This document shows, in pieces, positions 38,652-48,756 of a stretch of 64,000 nt of DNA. A program made the position numbers and the translations under genes. The DNA is from Aphanothece hegewaldii CCALA 016 (GTDB lineage Bacteria; Cyanobacteriota; Cyanobacteriia; Cyanobacteriales; Microcystaceae): contig NZ_PXOH01000001.1 in NCBI RefSeq assembly GCF_003007785.1, forward strand, positions 62,001 to 126,000, read 5' to 3'. The number at the start of each line of letters is the position of its first letter. Position 1 is the stretch's first letter. The notes under the pieces are model-generated. The model was not told the DNA's origin and did no database searches. It saw only the letters and a program-made list of their open reading frames with translations.

Positions 38652-38717
38652 CACAGTACAAGAACGCTATCTTAATTTTGACATCCTTATTGCGATAAAT
38701 GTTATTCTAAAAATAAT

Positions 38718-38790
38718 GGGGAATTAGCTCAGTTGGTAGAGTGCTGCGATCGCACCGCAGAGGTCAGGGGTTCGAGTCTCCTATTCTCCA
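38718..38790 (+). tRNA. tRNA-Ala, anticodon CGC
   Basis: Full cloverleaf of 73 bases without encoded CCA. The acceptor stem is GGGGAAT / ATTCTCC with a G3-U70 pair, the alanine identity element, and discriminator A73. The D arm is GCTC..GAGT, the anticodon stem CTGCG / CGCAG, and the T arm AGGGG-TTCGAGT-CTCCT. The seven-base loop ATCGCAC gives anticodon CGC (reads GCG). The HIP1 octamer GCGATCGC spans the stem and anticodon. Confidence 0.95.
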
Positions 38791-38819
38791 TTCAGATCAA
38801 TCTTTGTCTAGTAATGACT

Positions 38820-38930
38820 TTAGAGGATTTGGCCTCTAGTTCTATCTAAAGTTGCTTCATAAGCATCTTCTATCTGAAGGGCTAAAATACCAATCACTGA
38901 TACTAAATCTTCAATTCTACATAACTATAA
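38820..38930 (-). pseudogene. Possible short gene remnant
   Basis: A reading frame of about 35 codons ends at 38820 and reads RIEDLVSVIGILALQIEDAYEATLDRTRGQIL. It has the look of a real protein C-terminus but is preceded by an in-frame stop (TAG) and has no start or ribosome site. The family was not recognised. It lies between the tRNA and the broken GGDEF gene. Confidence 0.3.
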
Positions 38931-38972
38931 TGTGATACCAAATCCCTATAATTTATCCAAATTTAAAATAAA

Positions 38973-40094
38973 TTAAGATCTGCACTGTTTCTTTTGCTTT
39001 TTCTGATGATACATTTGCTCGTCAGCTTGCATCATCAAAGTATTTAAAGGCTGAGGTTTTTGCCAATTGTTATCGGCGACTTTTCCAATACTCATTAATA
39101 GTTGGTAAACGTGACAAGAAGACTGATTAAACTTTTGTAAATTATTTTGTAGTCGTTGCTCTAGGATTTCAATAGTAGAATAATCATCTACAATGGCAAG
39201 CACAGCAAATTCATCTCCTCCTAAACGAGCAATGACATCTATGACTCTGAATGTTTGTTTAAGTATATTAGCCGTTTCAATAATCATTTGATCGCCCATT
39301 TCATGACCATAGTTATCATTAACTTTTTTGAGTCCATCTAGATCAATAAAAAAGAGAACGCAATATTGTTCGTGTCGATGAGCTTTTTCTCTTTCTCTTT
39401 CTCCTAACCAAATAAAACCCCGACGGTTGTAAAGTTTTGTTAATTCATCAGTCAGAGAAAGTTGACGTACTTCTTCTTCGGCTTTTTGGCGTTGGATGAT
39501 TTCAGTTTTGAGTTGTTGATTGGTAATTTATAGTTCAAGTGTACGCTCTTTAACTCGTTGTTCGAGTTCTAAGTACAATTGAACATTCTCCATAGCGATC
39601 GCAGTAGAATCCGCCAAAGCTTGCAATAGTTTAATTTCCTTTTGGGTGGGTTGGTGACGTTGCGCCCAATAAGTCCCGATCGCCCCGATGGGATCTTTTG
39701 TACGAATAGGGGCTGTGACAAGACTTTTTACAAAAGTGGGTTGATAAGCTTCATAGGGAATACGAGGATCACCCACAATATCTACAATCACTGCATTAGT
39801 ACGGTTGTTCATTGTCCAACCCCCAATACAAATTTCTAAGGGAAAACGAGAACCTTTCCATAAAGGAGCGATCGCATCTTCATCAGCATAATAACAATTG
39901 TCCCCATCTCGCAAAACGAAAGTAGAACCATCAGAGTTCGTCAAGCGACGGGCTGCCTTTTTAACGATATCCATAATGGTTTGTAAATTTCGAGCCAGAG
40001 ACAGTTGTTGTACAACATCGATCAGGTATTCAACTTGAGTACAATAATCAGGAATTAAGCTATCTTCAGTGAGCAATTGAGACTGAGGGTTCAT
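38973..40094 (-). pseudogene. GAF-GGDEF diguanylate cyclase gene with one nonsense codon
   Basis: One continuous frame of 374 codons runs from the ATG at 40094 to the stop at 38973, interrupted only by a TAA at 39528-39530. The first part is a GAF sensor domain (about residues 20-175) ending VKERTLEL. After the TAA it continues ITNQQLKTEIIQRQKAEEEVRQLSLTDELTKLYNRRGF and a GGDEF domain with intact RLGGDEFAVL. The stop replaces a codon that is normally Gln (CAA to TAA) in the linker. Without readthrough or internal initiation, only the GAF part is made. The only ATG downstream (39299) lies inside the GGDEF domain. Confidence 0.9.
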
Positions 40095-40238
40095 GTCTAT
40101 AATTTTGGACGAAACAAGGTCAAGGAATAAAATAGTCTATCTTTTAGTTTGCCCATTTTTTTAGACAATCATATCGATAAATAAGATTTTTCTGCAATTC
40201 TTAACTATTTTTCCAACTTTCTTAAACAAATCAGTAGT

Positions 40239-41489
40239 TTATCGACTTTTATCGGTCAACAAATCTAAATTTATAGCTTGATTTGGTCTTTCACCTAAAT
40301 AAGTTAGTAACTCATTAGCAATGCGGTAGGATGCACCCAAGGGACCAAAACGACGGCTACCGTTTTCTAGACAAGCCTCAAAATAGTCTTTATTGTATAA
40401 AGTTTTACTAACAACTTGTGCTGCTTCTTTTAATATTTCTGCATCTGCGGCTTTAGTGCCAACTGTTTGTACTGAACATCCTAAAAGTCTTGTTTGTGCC
40501 TCAGCAAACGCATAAGTAAATTGTGGCCCTTCTCCGGCAATTTGTACAATAGGTTTACCGATCGCAACTGCTTGATCTACGGCTAAACCTGCCATACCAA
40601 TAACCAATGTACAGTAATTTACAATATCGTTAAAGGCATCGCAATAACATAAAACTTCGGCAACAATCGAACCTTTTTCGTCAGTATAAGTTAATTTCCC
40701 GTTATCATGCTGCCATCCTAAACTAGAGGCAATTTCACCTAATTGTGACATTAAACTCGACACCAAAGCCGCCCGAAATGCTACTGGTTGTTGTCCCATG
40801 ACTTTCGCTATTTCTAAAACGAGTTGTAGCTGTAAACTAAAGTTTCTTTCTGCTTCAGGAAGACGGGAACCAGGGAAAAGTGCAATCATGGGAACATCGG
40901 GCAATAACTGTAAATCTTTTCTGGTGGGAATAAGTCGATCGAGTGATGGGATACCGCCAAATTTTGCTTTCTTAAAACCCTGTTTTTGTAAATCTTCGGC
41001 TGTATAAGCATCTCTTGTAAAAATTGTCAAGCATTTAGACGATCGCAAACAATAAGATAAAACTAATTCCAACTGTAAACGACCTTCATAGAGACTCGAT
41101 AAACAGGAAATAAAAGACACATAAGGACGACCAGATAAATAAGCAAAAGATTGACCAACTGTATCACCCGTTGCCATTACTAAATCACAACTTGGAGCAT
41201 AACGCTGTACTGCTTGTAACTGTTTCCAAGTTAGACCAATAATTCCCGCTTGGATATCTTTAATCATCCGTAGACGGTTCATGTAAGTAAACCCACCAGA
41301 GGGTAAATTTTGCGTTGGCCCAATAATAGGAATATCCAAAGCGCGATAAGCTTTCCCTTCTCCAACAATGGGCATCGCAGCTATCTCTAAATTAGGAGAT
41401 AATTCTCGCAATGTTTGAATAACATGGGAAGAGTGGTTATCTTCTCCGTGACCGTTACTGATAAATAAAATTCGTTTAGAAGAGGACAT
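40239..41489 (-). CDS. Lipid-A-disaccharide-synthase-related protein
   Basis: A cyanobacterial and plant protein family related to LpxB (GT-B glycosyltransferases), 416 residues. It starts ILFISNGHGEDNHSSHVIQTL, has ATGDTVGQSFAYLSG and the sugar-nucleotide region IALFPGSRLPEAERNF, and ends with VIGMAGLAVDQAVAIGKPIVQIAGEGPQFTYAFAEAQ. It differs from true LpxB in the N-terminal NGHGED motif, so it is probably another glycosyltransferase of envelope or thylakoid lipid metabolism. The reaction is not known. It stands alone between the GGDEF pseudogene and nadK. Confidence 0.85.
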   Translation of the reverse strand: MSSSKRILFISNGHGEDNHSSHVIQTLRELSPNLEIAAMPIVGEGKAYRALDIPIIGPTQNLPSGGFTYMNRLRMIKDIQAGIIGLTWKQLQAVQRYAPSCDLVMATGDTVGQSFAYLSGRPYVSFISCLSSLYEGRLQLELVLSYCLRSSKCLTIFTRDAYTAEDLQKQGFKKAKFGGIPSLDRLIPTRKDLQLLPDVPMIALFPGSRLPEAERNFSLQLQLVLEIAKVMGQQPVAFRAALVSSLMSQLGEIASSLGWQHDNGKLTYTDEKGSIVAEVLCYCDAFNDIVNYCTLVIGMAGLAVDQAVAIGKPIVQIAGEGPQFTYAFAEAQTRLLGCSVQTVGTKAADAEILKEAAQVVSKTLYNKDYFEACLENGSRRFGPLGASYRIANELLTYLGERPNQAINLDLLTDKSR

Positions 41490-41688
41490 CTCTAACCTAT
41501 TTTTTTAATATTTATGTACTAAAATAATGTTAAATTAAAAACACTAGCCTAATATGATACTGGATTAGTGCAATTTTTTGAGACTTTGTTGTAGTAACAT
41601 TCGTTCCATGCCAAAAAACGAATAGGTCTTTAAGAGCAGAACTGAGTTATTGTAAAAGCTAGAATGTTGATATCTCTAATACAAAAAC

Positions 41689-42618
41689 GTGGATCTAAAA
41701 CAGGTACTTATTGCCCATAAAGCAAATCATTCTGAAAGTAAAGCTTGGGCCGAAAAATGCGCTCTTCAACTAGAGGCGATGAATTGTAAAGTTTTGATGG
41801 GGCCAAGTGGTTTTAAAGATAATCCCTATCCCGTTTTTTTAGCCTCTGCATCCGAAAAAATCGATTTAGCGATTGTTTTGGGGGGTGATGGTACCGTTTT
41901 GGCTGCCTCTCGCTATTTAGCAGCAGAAGGTATTCCCATATTAGCGGTGAATGTTGGGGGACATTTAGGGTTTTTGACGGAACCGTTTGAATTGTTTCAA
42001 GATAGCGAAAAAGTGTGGGAACGCATCAAATCTGACCGTTATGCAGTCCAAGAACGTATGATGTTAGAAGCGAGGATCTATGAAGGCGATCGCATCCAAC
42101 CTGAAGCAGTAAGTGATTGTTTCTATGCACTAAATGAGATGTGTGTCAAGCCCGCCAGTATCGATCGAATGCCCACTTCAATTTTAGAACTCGAAGTCGA
42201 TGGAGAAGTCGTCGATCAATATCAAGGAGATGGTTTACTCGTAGCGACACCAACCGGATCAACCTGTTATACTGCTTCTGCTAACGGGCCAATTGTACAT
42301 CCTGGAATGAATGCGATCGTTATTACACCCATTTGTCCATTAAGTTTATCGAGTCGTCCTATTGTAATTCCGCCTGGTTCATCAGTCAATGTATGGCCGC
42401 TAGAAGATAAAGATTTGTATACGAAACTTTGGGCGGATGGTTCTTTAAGTACATCGATCTGGCCTGGACAATGGGTCGGTGTTAGAATGGCATCACGTCC
42501 AGCACGATTTATTATTTTGCGAGAAAATTATTCTTTTTATGAAACCCTGCGAGATAAATTACAATGGGCAGGAGCCAGATTTCATTACAGTAATAATCAT
42601 CGGAATTCGCGCAACTAA
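41689..42618 (+). CDS. nadK: NAD(+) kinase
   Basis: This enzyme phosphorylates NAD+ to NADP+, which is needed by the photosynthetic electron chain. The 309 residues carry the GGDGT motif at 65-69 within [16 protein letters not shown], the [11 protein letters not shown] stretch and the conserved [19 protein letters not shown] segment. It starts with GTG; the N-terminus [13 protein letters not shown] matches the cyanobacterial family, and no ATG fits better. Convergent with dnaJ, with four shared bases. Confidence 0.95.
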   Translation: MDLKQVLIAHKANHSESKAWAEKCALQLEAMNCKVLMGPSGFKDNPYPVFLASASEKIDLAIVLGGDGTVLAASRYLAAEGIPILAVNVGGHLGFLTEPFELFQDSEKVWERIKSDRYAVQERMMLEARIYEGDRIQPEAVSDCFYALNEMCVKPASIDRMPTSILELEVDGEVVDQYQGDGLLVATPTGSTCYTASANGPIVHPGMNAIVITPICPLSLSSRPIVIPPGSSVNVWPLEDKDLYTKLWADGSLSTSIWPGQWVGVRMASRPARFIILRENYSFYETLRDKLQWAGARFHYSNNHRNSRN

Positions 42619-43520
42619 AAATAACTGAGTAATTGTTGACGTGGGTTAAAGGTTTCCATTTCTCGAATTTTTTGGTATAATGCCTGTTCTTCATCGCTTA
42701 GTTGTTGGGGGCTAACGATTTGAAGTTCTACCAATTGATCACCGCGTTTTCCTTCAGATCCAGGATATCCTTTATTAGCAAGACGTAATCTTTGCCCTGA
42801 TTTTATGCCTTTAGGGACATTCATTTTAACCAAACCATCAATAGTGGGAATTTCGATCAAACCTCCTAAAGTCGCTTCACTGGGTGTAACTGGAATTTGA
42901 CAGAAAATATCTAAGTCTTGTACCTTAAAAAGGGGATGAAGTGCAACCGTAATCTTGAGATAAAGATCACCGCCATCAATGCCCTGACCTTTGAGACGAA
43001 TTTTTTGACCATCGATCATACCAGATGGCATATCCACTTCTAGAGAACGTCCATCCTCTAAACGAATACGCTGTCTACCACCCTGATAGGCTCTTTCAAG
43101 TGGTAAAGTTAATCGTGCTTCCACATCTCGACGAGAAAGACGAGGGGGAGGGGGTGCAGGGGCTACTTTAGCACGTTTGGTACTGGTATTACTAAAATCT
43201 TTAAACTTCCACAGATCGAATTCTTGACGATAATCTGAAGATGTACCGTTACCGTTTGCTGTAACTTGATCTCTCGCTTTGGTGGTTTTGCGACGACTTG
43301 CACCGAGTAACGATCGATTATACTCCGATCGCTTTTGGTCATCAGAAAGAGTGTCGTAAGCTTCGTTAATATCTTTAAATTTTTCTTCGGCGGCTTTATC
43401 ATCTGGATTAACATCAGGATGATATTGACGCGCTAGTTTTCGGAATGCCTTTTTGATGTCATCATTAGAAGCATTGCGAGGAACACCCAAAATTTCATAA
43501 TAGTTACGAACTTGCTGCAT
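42615..43520 (-). CDS. dnaJ: DnaJ-type co-chaperone without zinc finger
   Basis: Hsp40 partner of the DnaK encoded just upstream. The 301 residues have an N-terminal J domain ([24 protein letters not shown] at 34-36) and a low-complexity linker with [14 protein letters not shown]-terminal substrate-binding domain follows ([19 protein letters not shown]..., [16 protein letters not shown]). No CxxCxGxG zinc repeats are present, so it is a type II J protein, like the DnaJ3 that accompanies DnaK3 in Synechocystis. Separated from dnaK by 124 bases. Confidence 0.9.
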   Translation of the reverse strand: MQQVRNYYEILGVPRNASNDDIKKAFRKLARQYHPDVNPDDKAAEEKFKDINEAYDTLSDDQKRSEYNRSLLGASRRKTTKARDQVTANGNGTSSDYRQEFDLWKFKDFSNTSTKRAKVAPAPPPPRLSRRDVEARLTLPLERAYQGGRQRIRLEDGRSLEVDMPSGMIDGQKIRLKGQGIDGGDLYLKITVALHPLFKVQDLDIFCQIPVTPSEATLGGLIEIPTIDGLVKMNVPKGIKSGQRLRLANKGYPGSEGKRGDQLVELQIVSPQQLSDEEQALYQKIREMETFNPRQQLLSYF

Positions 43521-43644
43521 AAAACAGTGATTAATATTGTTAATTCAGTAACGAAAAGGAAGAATAATTAACGAATCAAAACGATTGGTTCTAACTTAAC
43601 ATTGATTACCTCCCCTTCACTCAAACCTTTAAAAATATGACGTT

Positions 43645-45948
43645 TTAGAACCAGTCATCATCGCTGTCATCCCAGTTATTTTGAGGGGGAATATTGCGGG
43701 AACGGCTAGACCTTGTGTTACGGCGATCTTGATCATTATAATCATCTTGTTGACGAGAACGTCTGTTCTCTCGCCCATCTGAGTAATTATCTTGATTTGG
43801 TGAACGATAGGACTCAGAATTATTAGAATTGTTACGATAGTCATCATTACTCGAACCCCCTCTTCGGTCAGAATAACCCGAATTTGGGCGAGTCGAAGAA
43901 TCATTGCGATAATTAGAACTTGCTCTCGAATCTTGATAACCGGGGTTAGGACGAGACGGATAATCATCTCGATAAGGTTCTTTTCGAGAGGGATAATCAG
44001 AATAGCCCGATCCAGGACGCGAAGGATAATCATCACGGTAATTATTGCGTGAAGAAGGATAAAGATAATCATCATCATTATCCCCAGTCAAAGTCTTACG
44101 AATTGAACTAAAGAAACCTTCGTTATCTTCTTCGTACTGTAAACGAACTTCTCGGTTAATTTCGTACAATACATCCTGTAAATCGGCTTGCGCCCGGTCT
44201 AAGCGTGTTTCGTCATTTTTGTCAAGACTTTCGTTAATTTCAGCGCACAGGGTTTCGACTTGCCGACGATAGGGGCGTGTAAATTCATTACCGAAGTCTA
44301 AAGTAACATCCTTTAAGCGGCGTTGGGCTTGGTCGGCCAAAGATTTAGCGCGGTTACGTTTTTCGACCCGTTCGCGGCGTTCTCTGTCTTGAGAGGAAAA
44401 TTCCTCCGCCTCTCGAAGCATTCGGCCAATTTCAGATTCACTTAAAGTAGATGCCCCTTGAATCACAACACTTTGCTCACGTCCTGTCATTTTATCCCGT
44501 GCCGTCACTTGTAGAATACCGTTTGCATCGATATCAAAAGCGACTTGTATTTGTGGAATGCCTCGCGGGGCTGGTGGAATACCCGTTAACTTGAACCGTC
44601 CTAAAGATTTATTATCGGCTGCCATTTCTCGTTCCCCCTGCATGACGTGAATTTCAACGAGGGTTTGATTATTTTCCCCAGTCGAGAAAATATCAGAACG
44701 ACGGACGGGTATCGTCGTATTTCTGGGTATTAGTTTTTTCATTACACCGCCAATAGTTTCTAAACCCAAGGAAAGAGGCGTAACATCGAGTAAAAGAATA
44801 TCTTTGACTTGTCCGCCCAAAATTCCCGCTTGAATGGCTGCACCGACCGCTACAACCTCATCAGGGTTAACATTTTGATTGGGGGTTTTGTCGATAAAGC
44901 TTCTAACCAAACCTTGTACCATCGGCATTCGAGTTCCCCCGCCGACTAGCACAACTTCGTCAATTTGTACAGGGGTTAAACCAGCATCCGATAAAGCACG
45001 TTTTAGAGGACGGCGTAACCGAGTAATTAGATCACCGCAGAGGGTTTCAAATTCTGTGCGTGTGAGACGGGTTTCTATGTGTTTTGGCCCGTCATCGGTC
45101 GCAATAATGAAGGGAAGATTAATATCAGTCACACTCACGCCAGAGAGTTCAATTTTTGCTTTTTCTGCCGCTTCTGTAAGACGTTGTAGGGCTTGGCGAT
45201 CTTTTCTTAAGTCTACGCCTTCAAGTTCTAAAAATTGATTAGCTAACCAGTCTACAATCCTTTTATCAAAGTCATTGCCCCCTAACTGAGTATCGCCACT
45301 GGTTGCCTTGACTTCAAAAACACCGTCACCCACTTCTAAGATAGAAACATCAAAAGTTCCGCCACCCAAGTCAAAAACGAGGATTTTGCGGCTTTCTCGT
45401 TGATCTAAACCATAAGCTAATGACGCGGCGGTGGGTTCATTAATAATACGAAGAACTTCTAACCCGGCAATACGTCCTGCATCTCTGGTCGCTTGTCGTT
45501 GGGAATCGTTAAAATAAGCGGGTACGGTAATAACTGCACCTGTCACTTCTTCCCCTAAATAACGGCTTGCTTCTTCGGCTAACCGTCGTAAAATCAAAGC
45601 GGAAACTTCTTCTGGCGAAAATTCTTTTTTAAGTTTCGGACATTTAATTTTAATATTACCTTCTTCATCGCGCCGCACGGTGTAAGGGACTTGTTTAGAT
45701 TCGGGATTAAGTTCGGCGTAGCGACGACCCATAAATCTTTTGATCCCATAAAATGTATTTTGTGGATTTAATACCGCTTGTCGGCGTGCCATTTGTCCGA
45801 CGACGAGTTCTCCATCCTTATTAAAACCTACCACAGAAGGAGTTGTCCGCATACCTTCTGAGTTAGCAATTACAAGAGGTTTTCCCCCGTCCATAATGGC
45901 TACTACTGAGTTTGTTGTCCCTAAATCGATGCCGACTACTCTACCCAT
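43645..45948 (-). CDS. dnaK: Hsp70 chaperone, DnaK3-like with long disordered tail
   Basis: ATP-dependent chaperone of 767 residues, clearly longer than E. coli DnaK. The ATPase domain shows [32 protein letters not shown] [19 protein letters not shown] and [13 protein letters not shown]. The substrate domain has [14 protein letters not shown]. After about residue 625 the sequence becomes disordered, with repeats of [15 protein letters not shown] and many Arg, Ser, Asn and Tyr. Size, tail and the adjacent J protein match the thylakoid-associated DnaK3 of other cyanobacteria; that location is an inference. Confidence 0.93.
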   Translation of the reverse strand: MGRVVGIDLGTTNSVVAIMDGGKPLVIANSEGMRTTPSVVGFNKDGELVVGQMARRQAVLNPQNTFYGIKRFMGRRYAELNPESKQVPYTVRRDEEGNIKIKCPKLKKEFSPEEVSALILRRLAEEASRYLGEEVTGAVITVPAYFNDSQRQATRDAGRIAGLEVLRIINEPTAASLAYGLDQRESRKILVFDLGGGTFDVSILEVGDGVFEVKATSGDTQLGGNDFDKRIVDWLANQFLELEGVDLRKDRQALQRLTEAAEKAKIELSGVSVTDINLPFIIATDDGPKHIETRLTRTEFETLCGDLITRLRRPLKRALSDAGLTPVQIDEVVLVGGGTRMPMVQGLVRSFIDKTPNQNVNPDEVVAVGAAIQAGILGGQVKDILLLDVTPLSLGLETIGGVMKKLIPRNTTIPVRRSDIFSTGENNQTLVEIHVMQGEREMAADNKSLGRFKLTGIPPAPRGIPQIQVAFDIDANGILQVTARDKMTGREQSVVIQGASTLSESEIGRMLREAEEFSSQDRERRERVEKRNRAKSLADQAQRRLKDVTLDFGNEFTRPYRRQVETLCAEINESLDKNDETRLDRAQADLQDVLYEINREVRLQYEEDNEGFFSSIRKTLTGDNDDDYLYPSSRNNYRDDYPSRPGSGYSDYPSRKEPYRDDYPSRPNPGYQDSRASSNYRNDSSTRPNSGYSDRRGGSSNDDYRNNSNNSESYRSPNQDNYSDGRENRRSRQQDDYNDQDRRNTRSSRSRNIPPQNNWDDSDDDWF

Positions 45949-46065
45949 GCTTGTTTTGTTCTCCAGCTACTCCAAATTGATCGTCGCGTTTTTAAAGTAA
46001 AAGATTTTAAAATGATCACGCCTCATTGACAATATTGTATCTAATCATTTGAGTCTTATTGCGAG

Positions 46066-46143
46066 AACGGTTTTTACTTATCCTCAAAGCTACAATAAAA
46101 AATAACTTAGGAATTCGTTGTATAAGTTATGTCAGCCGTCATT
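46066..46143. repeat. Leader duplicated upstream of Uma2 gene (copy 1)
   Basis: About 75 bases (acggtttttactt..caaagctacaataaaa..aacttaggaatt..agttatgtcagcc) that end with the first codons of the Uma2 gene. A diverged copy lies at 46733-46808, directly after the same gene. Confidence 0.8.
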
Positions 46144-46734
46144 TTAAATCTAGATACTGTAGAACTAACTGACGAGCAATTTTATCGCCTCTGTCAAGTT
46201 AATCGTGATTGGCAACTCGAAAGAACCGCTAAAGGAGAATTAGTCGTTATGCCACCTGTTGGGGGAATTAGTGGAGAAAGAGAAGCGGATTTTATTACTG
46301 ATTTAGGGTTGTGGAATCGTCAGACAAGACTCGGCAAAGTGTTTAGTTCTTCGACGATTTTTCGCTTACCCAAGGGCGGAGATCGATCGCCTGATGCTGC
46401 ATGGGTTAGTCTAGAACGGTGGGAATCTCTAAACTTAGAACAACAAGAAAAATTCCCCCCGATTTGTCCTGATTTCGTCATTGAATTACGTTCTCGTACG
46501 GATGATCTGTCTCCCCTACGCGAGAAAATGCAAGAATATCTCAACAGTGGTTTACGACTAGGATGGCTGATTAACCTCACCCCGCCTGCGGCACCCCTAT
46601 CCTGCAGGAGAGGGGACGGGGGAGAGGTCGAAATCTATCGCCCTAACCAATCTGTCGAGATCATTAATCTTCCTGCTACTTTAGATGGTGAAAACGTATT
46701 ACCTGGATTTACCCTGTTTTTACCTTGTTTTTAA
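46129..46734 (+). CDS. Uma2 family (DUF820) nuclease with in-frame repeat insert
   Basis: A Uma2-type PD-(D/E)XK protein of 201 residues. It has the typical start MSAVILNLDTVELTDEQFYRLCQVNRDWQLERTAKGELVVM, the core SSSTIFRLPKGGDRSPDAAWVSLERW (Asp of the fold) and PDFVIELRS (E-x-R). GLRLGWLINL follows, and after it the normal sequence is split by TPPAAPLSCRRGDGGE, encoded by a GC-rich palindromic repeat, before VEIYRPNQSVEIINLP resumes. The frame is kept. Such genes are multicopy in cyanobacteria; whether they cut DNA in the cell is unknown. Confidence 0.88.
   Translation: MSAVILNLDTVELTDEQFYRLCQVNRDWQLERTAKGELVVMPPVGGISGEREADFITDLGLWNRQTRLGKVFSSSTIFRLPKGGDRSPDAAWVSLERWESLNLEQQEKFPPICPDFVIELRSRTDDLSPLREKMQEYLNSGLRLGWLINLTPPAAPLSCRRGDGGEVEIYRPNQSVEIINLPATLDGENVLPGFTLFLPCF
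46575..46630. repeat. GC-rich palindromic repeat inside Uma2 gene (copy E)
   Basis: The segment cctcaccccgcctgcggcac, then CCCCTATCCTgcAGGAGAGGGG, then acgggggagaggtcg. It shares the CCCTxTCCT/AGGAGAGGG stem and the 'cctcacc' start with the copies in ols and at 1-38. It lies in the coding region, in frame. Confidence 0.8.
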
Positions 46735-46908
46735 CGGTTTTTACTTCTGCTCAAAGCTAAAATAAAAGACAACTTAGGAATTTGTTGAATCAGTTATGTC
46801 AGCCCCATCATCAAAATCTTACCGCATCATCTGACCCATCAAGCCGATCAAGCCCTCTATTTGGCCAAGCAAAAGGGGCGAAATCAATCAGCGATCTTCT
46901 CATATTGA
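46733..46908 (+). pseudogene. Duplicated Uma2 leader joined to a GGDEF-domain remnant
   Basis: Bases 46733-46808 repeat the Uma2 leader, including ttatgtcagcc. The next piece, 46819-46908, translates as LPHHLTHQADQALYLAKQKGRNQSAIFSY and a stop. ADQALYLAKQKGRNQ is the C-terminal end of a GGDEF domain (ADxALYxAKxxGRN). There is no Uma2 sequence beyond the start codons, so recombination has joined two unrelated gene ends. Confidence 0.75.
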
Positions 46909-46978
46909 TATAATTATCCAGTTTTTAGCCGAACTCAAGTTAAGCGTCAACACCAATCGCAAAAATCGACAGACCCCC

Positions 46979-46984
46979 TATAAT
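46979..46984 (+). promoter_or_regulatory. Possible -10 box upstream of ndhC
   Basis: TATAAT about 85 bases before the ndhC GTG. No good -35 box was found. The leader between them contains an AGAGGAG ribosome site at 47049-47055. Confidence 0.35.
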
Positions 46985-47068
46985 AAAACTTATGCAATGT
47001 AAAGAAATGTATGCCTCGCGTTTATCGTAACGAGAGATACTCATCTATAGAGGAGTAATAGCAAAACC

Positions 47069-47431
47069 GTGTTTGTTTTAAAAGGTTACGAATATTTATT
47101 AGGGTTTCTGCTGGCTTGTAGTCTTGTTCCAATCCTAGCACTAACCGCCTCTAAACTCTTACGTCCGAGTGGGGGTGGACCTGAACGTAAAACCACTTAT
47201 GAATCAGGGATGGAACCGATCGGCGGAGCATGGATACAATTTAATATCCGTTATTATATGTTTGCCCTCGTCTTTGTTGTGTTCGACGTAGAAACGGTTT
47301 TTCTCTACCCTTGGGCAGTTGCCTTCAGTCAGTTGGGTTTACTCGCTTTCGTCGAAGCTCTCATCTTTATTGCTATTTTAGTAATTGCTCTCGTTTATGC
47401 TTGGCGTAAAGGTGCCTTGGAATGGTCTTAA
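47069..47431 (+). CDS. ndhC: NDH-1 subunit C (NdhC)
   Basis: Membrane subunit (NuoA/ND3 homologue) of the photosynthetic NDH-1 complex in thylakoids, which accepts electrons from ferredoxin. 120 residues with three membrane helices. The conserved loop [32 protein letters not shown] and [16 protein letters not shown] are clear. The start is GTG ([13 protein letters not shown]), supported by AGAGGAG upstream. First gene of ndhC-ndhK-ndhJ, the standard cyanobacterial order. Confidence 0.95.
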   Translation: MFVLKGYEYLLGFLLACSLVPILALTASKLLRPSGGGPERKTTYESGMEPIGGAWIQFNIRYYMFALVFVVFDVETVFLYPWAVAFSQLGLLAFVEALIFIAILVIALVYAWRKGALEWS

Positions 47432-47467
47432 TGTTCTTTATTATTTCGTCCATTGATAACTAAAATT

Positions 47468-48220
47468 ATGAGTCCCAATCCTACCAGTGAACTAGAGCGT
47501 TTGGCTCAACAACAAACCGAAAAAATCCTTAATCCGATTAGTCGATCGCAAGTTACCCAAGATCTCTCAGAAAATATTATTTTAACAACCGTCGATGACC
47601 TGCATAACTGGGCGAGATTGTCAAGTATTTGGCCGTTATTATATGGGACAGCTTGTTGTTTCATTGAATTTGCCGCTTTAATTGGTTCTCGCTTCGACTT
47701 CGACCGTTTTGGGTTAGTACCGCGCTCAAGTCCACGACAAGCGGATCTAATCATTACCGCCGGAACAATTACAATGAAAATGGCTCCAGCATTGGTTCGA
47801 CTTTATGAAGAAATGCCCGAACCTAAATACGTGATAGCGATGGGCGCTTGTACCATTACTGGGGGAATGTTTAGCAGTGACTCGACAACCGCCGTTCGAG
47901 GAATCGATAAACTAATTCCCGTCGATGTATATATTCCAGGTTGTCCCCCGCGTCCTGAAGCGATTTTTGATGCCATTATTAAACTACGGAAAAAAGTATC
48001 AAATGAATCCGTTCAAGAACGCTCTAGTTTGATGCAGCAAACCCACCGCTACTATAGTACAACTCACGAAATGACCCCCGTTTCACCCATTCTTACGGGA
48101 ACATATCTTCAGGCGGCAACTCGAATCGCACCACCATCTTTAGAAGCAGCATCCGAAATGCCGATCTCTTCTGCACTCAGTGAAGCACAAATTGAAAAGG
48201 AGGAAATTGCTCGTGGCTGA
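47468..48220 (+). CDS. ndhK: NDH-1 subunit K (NdhK)
   Basis: Peripheral NDH-1 subunit (NuoB/PSST homologue) carrying the terminal 4Fe-4S cluster N2. About 250 residues. Cysteine motifs: [26 protein letters not shown] and [12 protein letters not shown]. The ATG at 47468 is chosen; an upstream TTG (47453) is unlikely. It follows ndhC by 36 bases and overlaps the ndhJ start by 8 bases. Confidence 0.96.
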   Translation: MSPNPTSELERLAQQQTEKILNPISRSQVTQDLSENIILTTVDDLHNWARLSSIWPLLYGTACCFIEFAALIGSRFDFDRFGLVPRSSPRQADLIITAGTITMKMAPALVRLYEEMPEPKYVIAMGACTITGGMFSSDSTTAVRGIDKLIPVDVYIPGCPPRPEAIFDAIIKLRKKVSNESVQERSSLMQQTHRYYSTTHEMTPVSPILTGTYLQAATRIAPPSLEAASEMPISSALSEAQIEKEEIARG

Positions 48221-48740
48221 AGATAATGCACCAGAAGCAGTAACCGAAACCTCAAGTATAGTTCAGGCTGGGCCTACTTCTATTTGGCTCAATGATAATG
48301 GTTTTGACCATGAAGTATTAGCCCCCGATCATTTAGGGATTGAATTAATAAAAGTCGATTCAGATTTTTTAATTCCGATTGCCACTGCTTTGTATGCGAA
48401 TGGATTTAATTATCTTCAATGTCAGGGTGCTTATGATTTAGGTCCTGGTAAAGAGTTAGTCAGTTTTTACCATTTGCTGAAAGTCGGTGATGATGTTGTA
48501 CAACCTACTGAAGTTAGACTAAAAGTTTTTTTACCAAGAGATAATCCTAGAGTACCTTCGGTTTATTGGATCTGGAAAGCAGCCGACTGGCAAGAACGAG
48601 AAAGTTACGATATGTTCGGTATTATTTACGAAGGACATCCTAACCTAAAACGGATTTTAATGCCAGAAGATTGGGTCGGTTGGCCGCTTCGTAAAGATTA
48701 TATTTCACCAGACTTTTATGAGTTACAAGATGCTTATTAA
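48213..48740 (+). CDS. ndhJ: NDH-1 subunit J (NdhJ)
   Basis: Peripheral NDH-1 subunit (NuoC / 30 kDa homologue), 175 residues. It contains [40 protein letters not shown] with the family motif [17 protein letters not shown], and WPLRKDY near the end. The frame is open from 48180, but a strong AAGGAGG lies just before the GTG at 48213 (reading VAEDNAPEA), which is inside the end of ndhK. Translation is probably coupled. Confidence 0.94.
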   Translation: MAEDNAPEAVTETSSIVQAGPTSIWLNDNGFDHEVLAPDHLGIELIKVDSDFLIPIATALYANGFNYLQCQGAYDLGPGKELVSFYHLLKVGDDVVQPTEVRLKVFLPRDNPRVPSVYWIWKAADWQERESYDMFGIIYEGHPNLKRILMPEDWVGWPLRKDYISPDFYELQDAY

Positions 48741-48756
48741 AAGTCATCAGTAAATA

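Noticed and set aside
38255..38661. Alternative frames 38255-38482 and 38422-38661 (minus)
   Set aside because: They overlap the frame at 38298-38651, which has a clear membrane helix and protein-like composition.
43629..44078. 149-codon frame rich in Ile/Met overlapping the dnaK tail
   Set aside because: Frame-shifted reading of the repetitive dnaK 3' end; composition is not protein-like.
44879..45238. 119-codon frame opposite dnaK
   Set aside because: A shadow of the highly constrained DnaK coding sequence.
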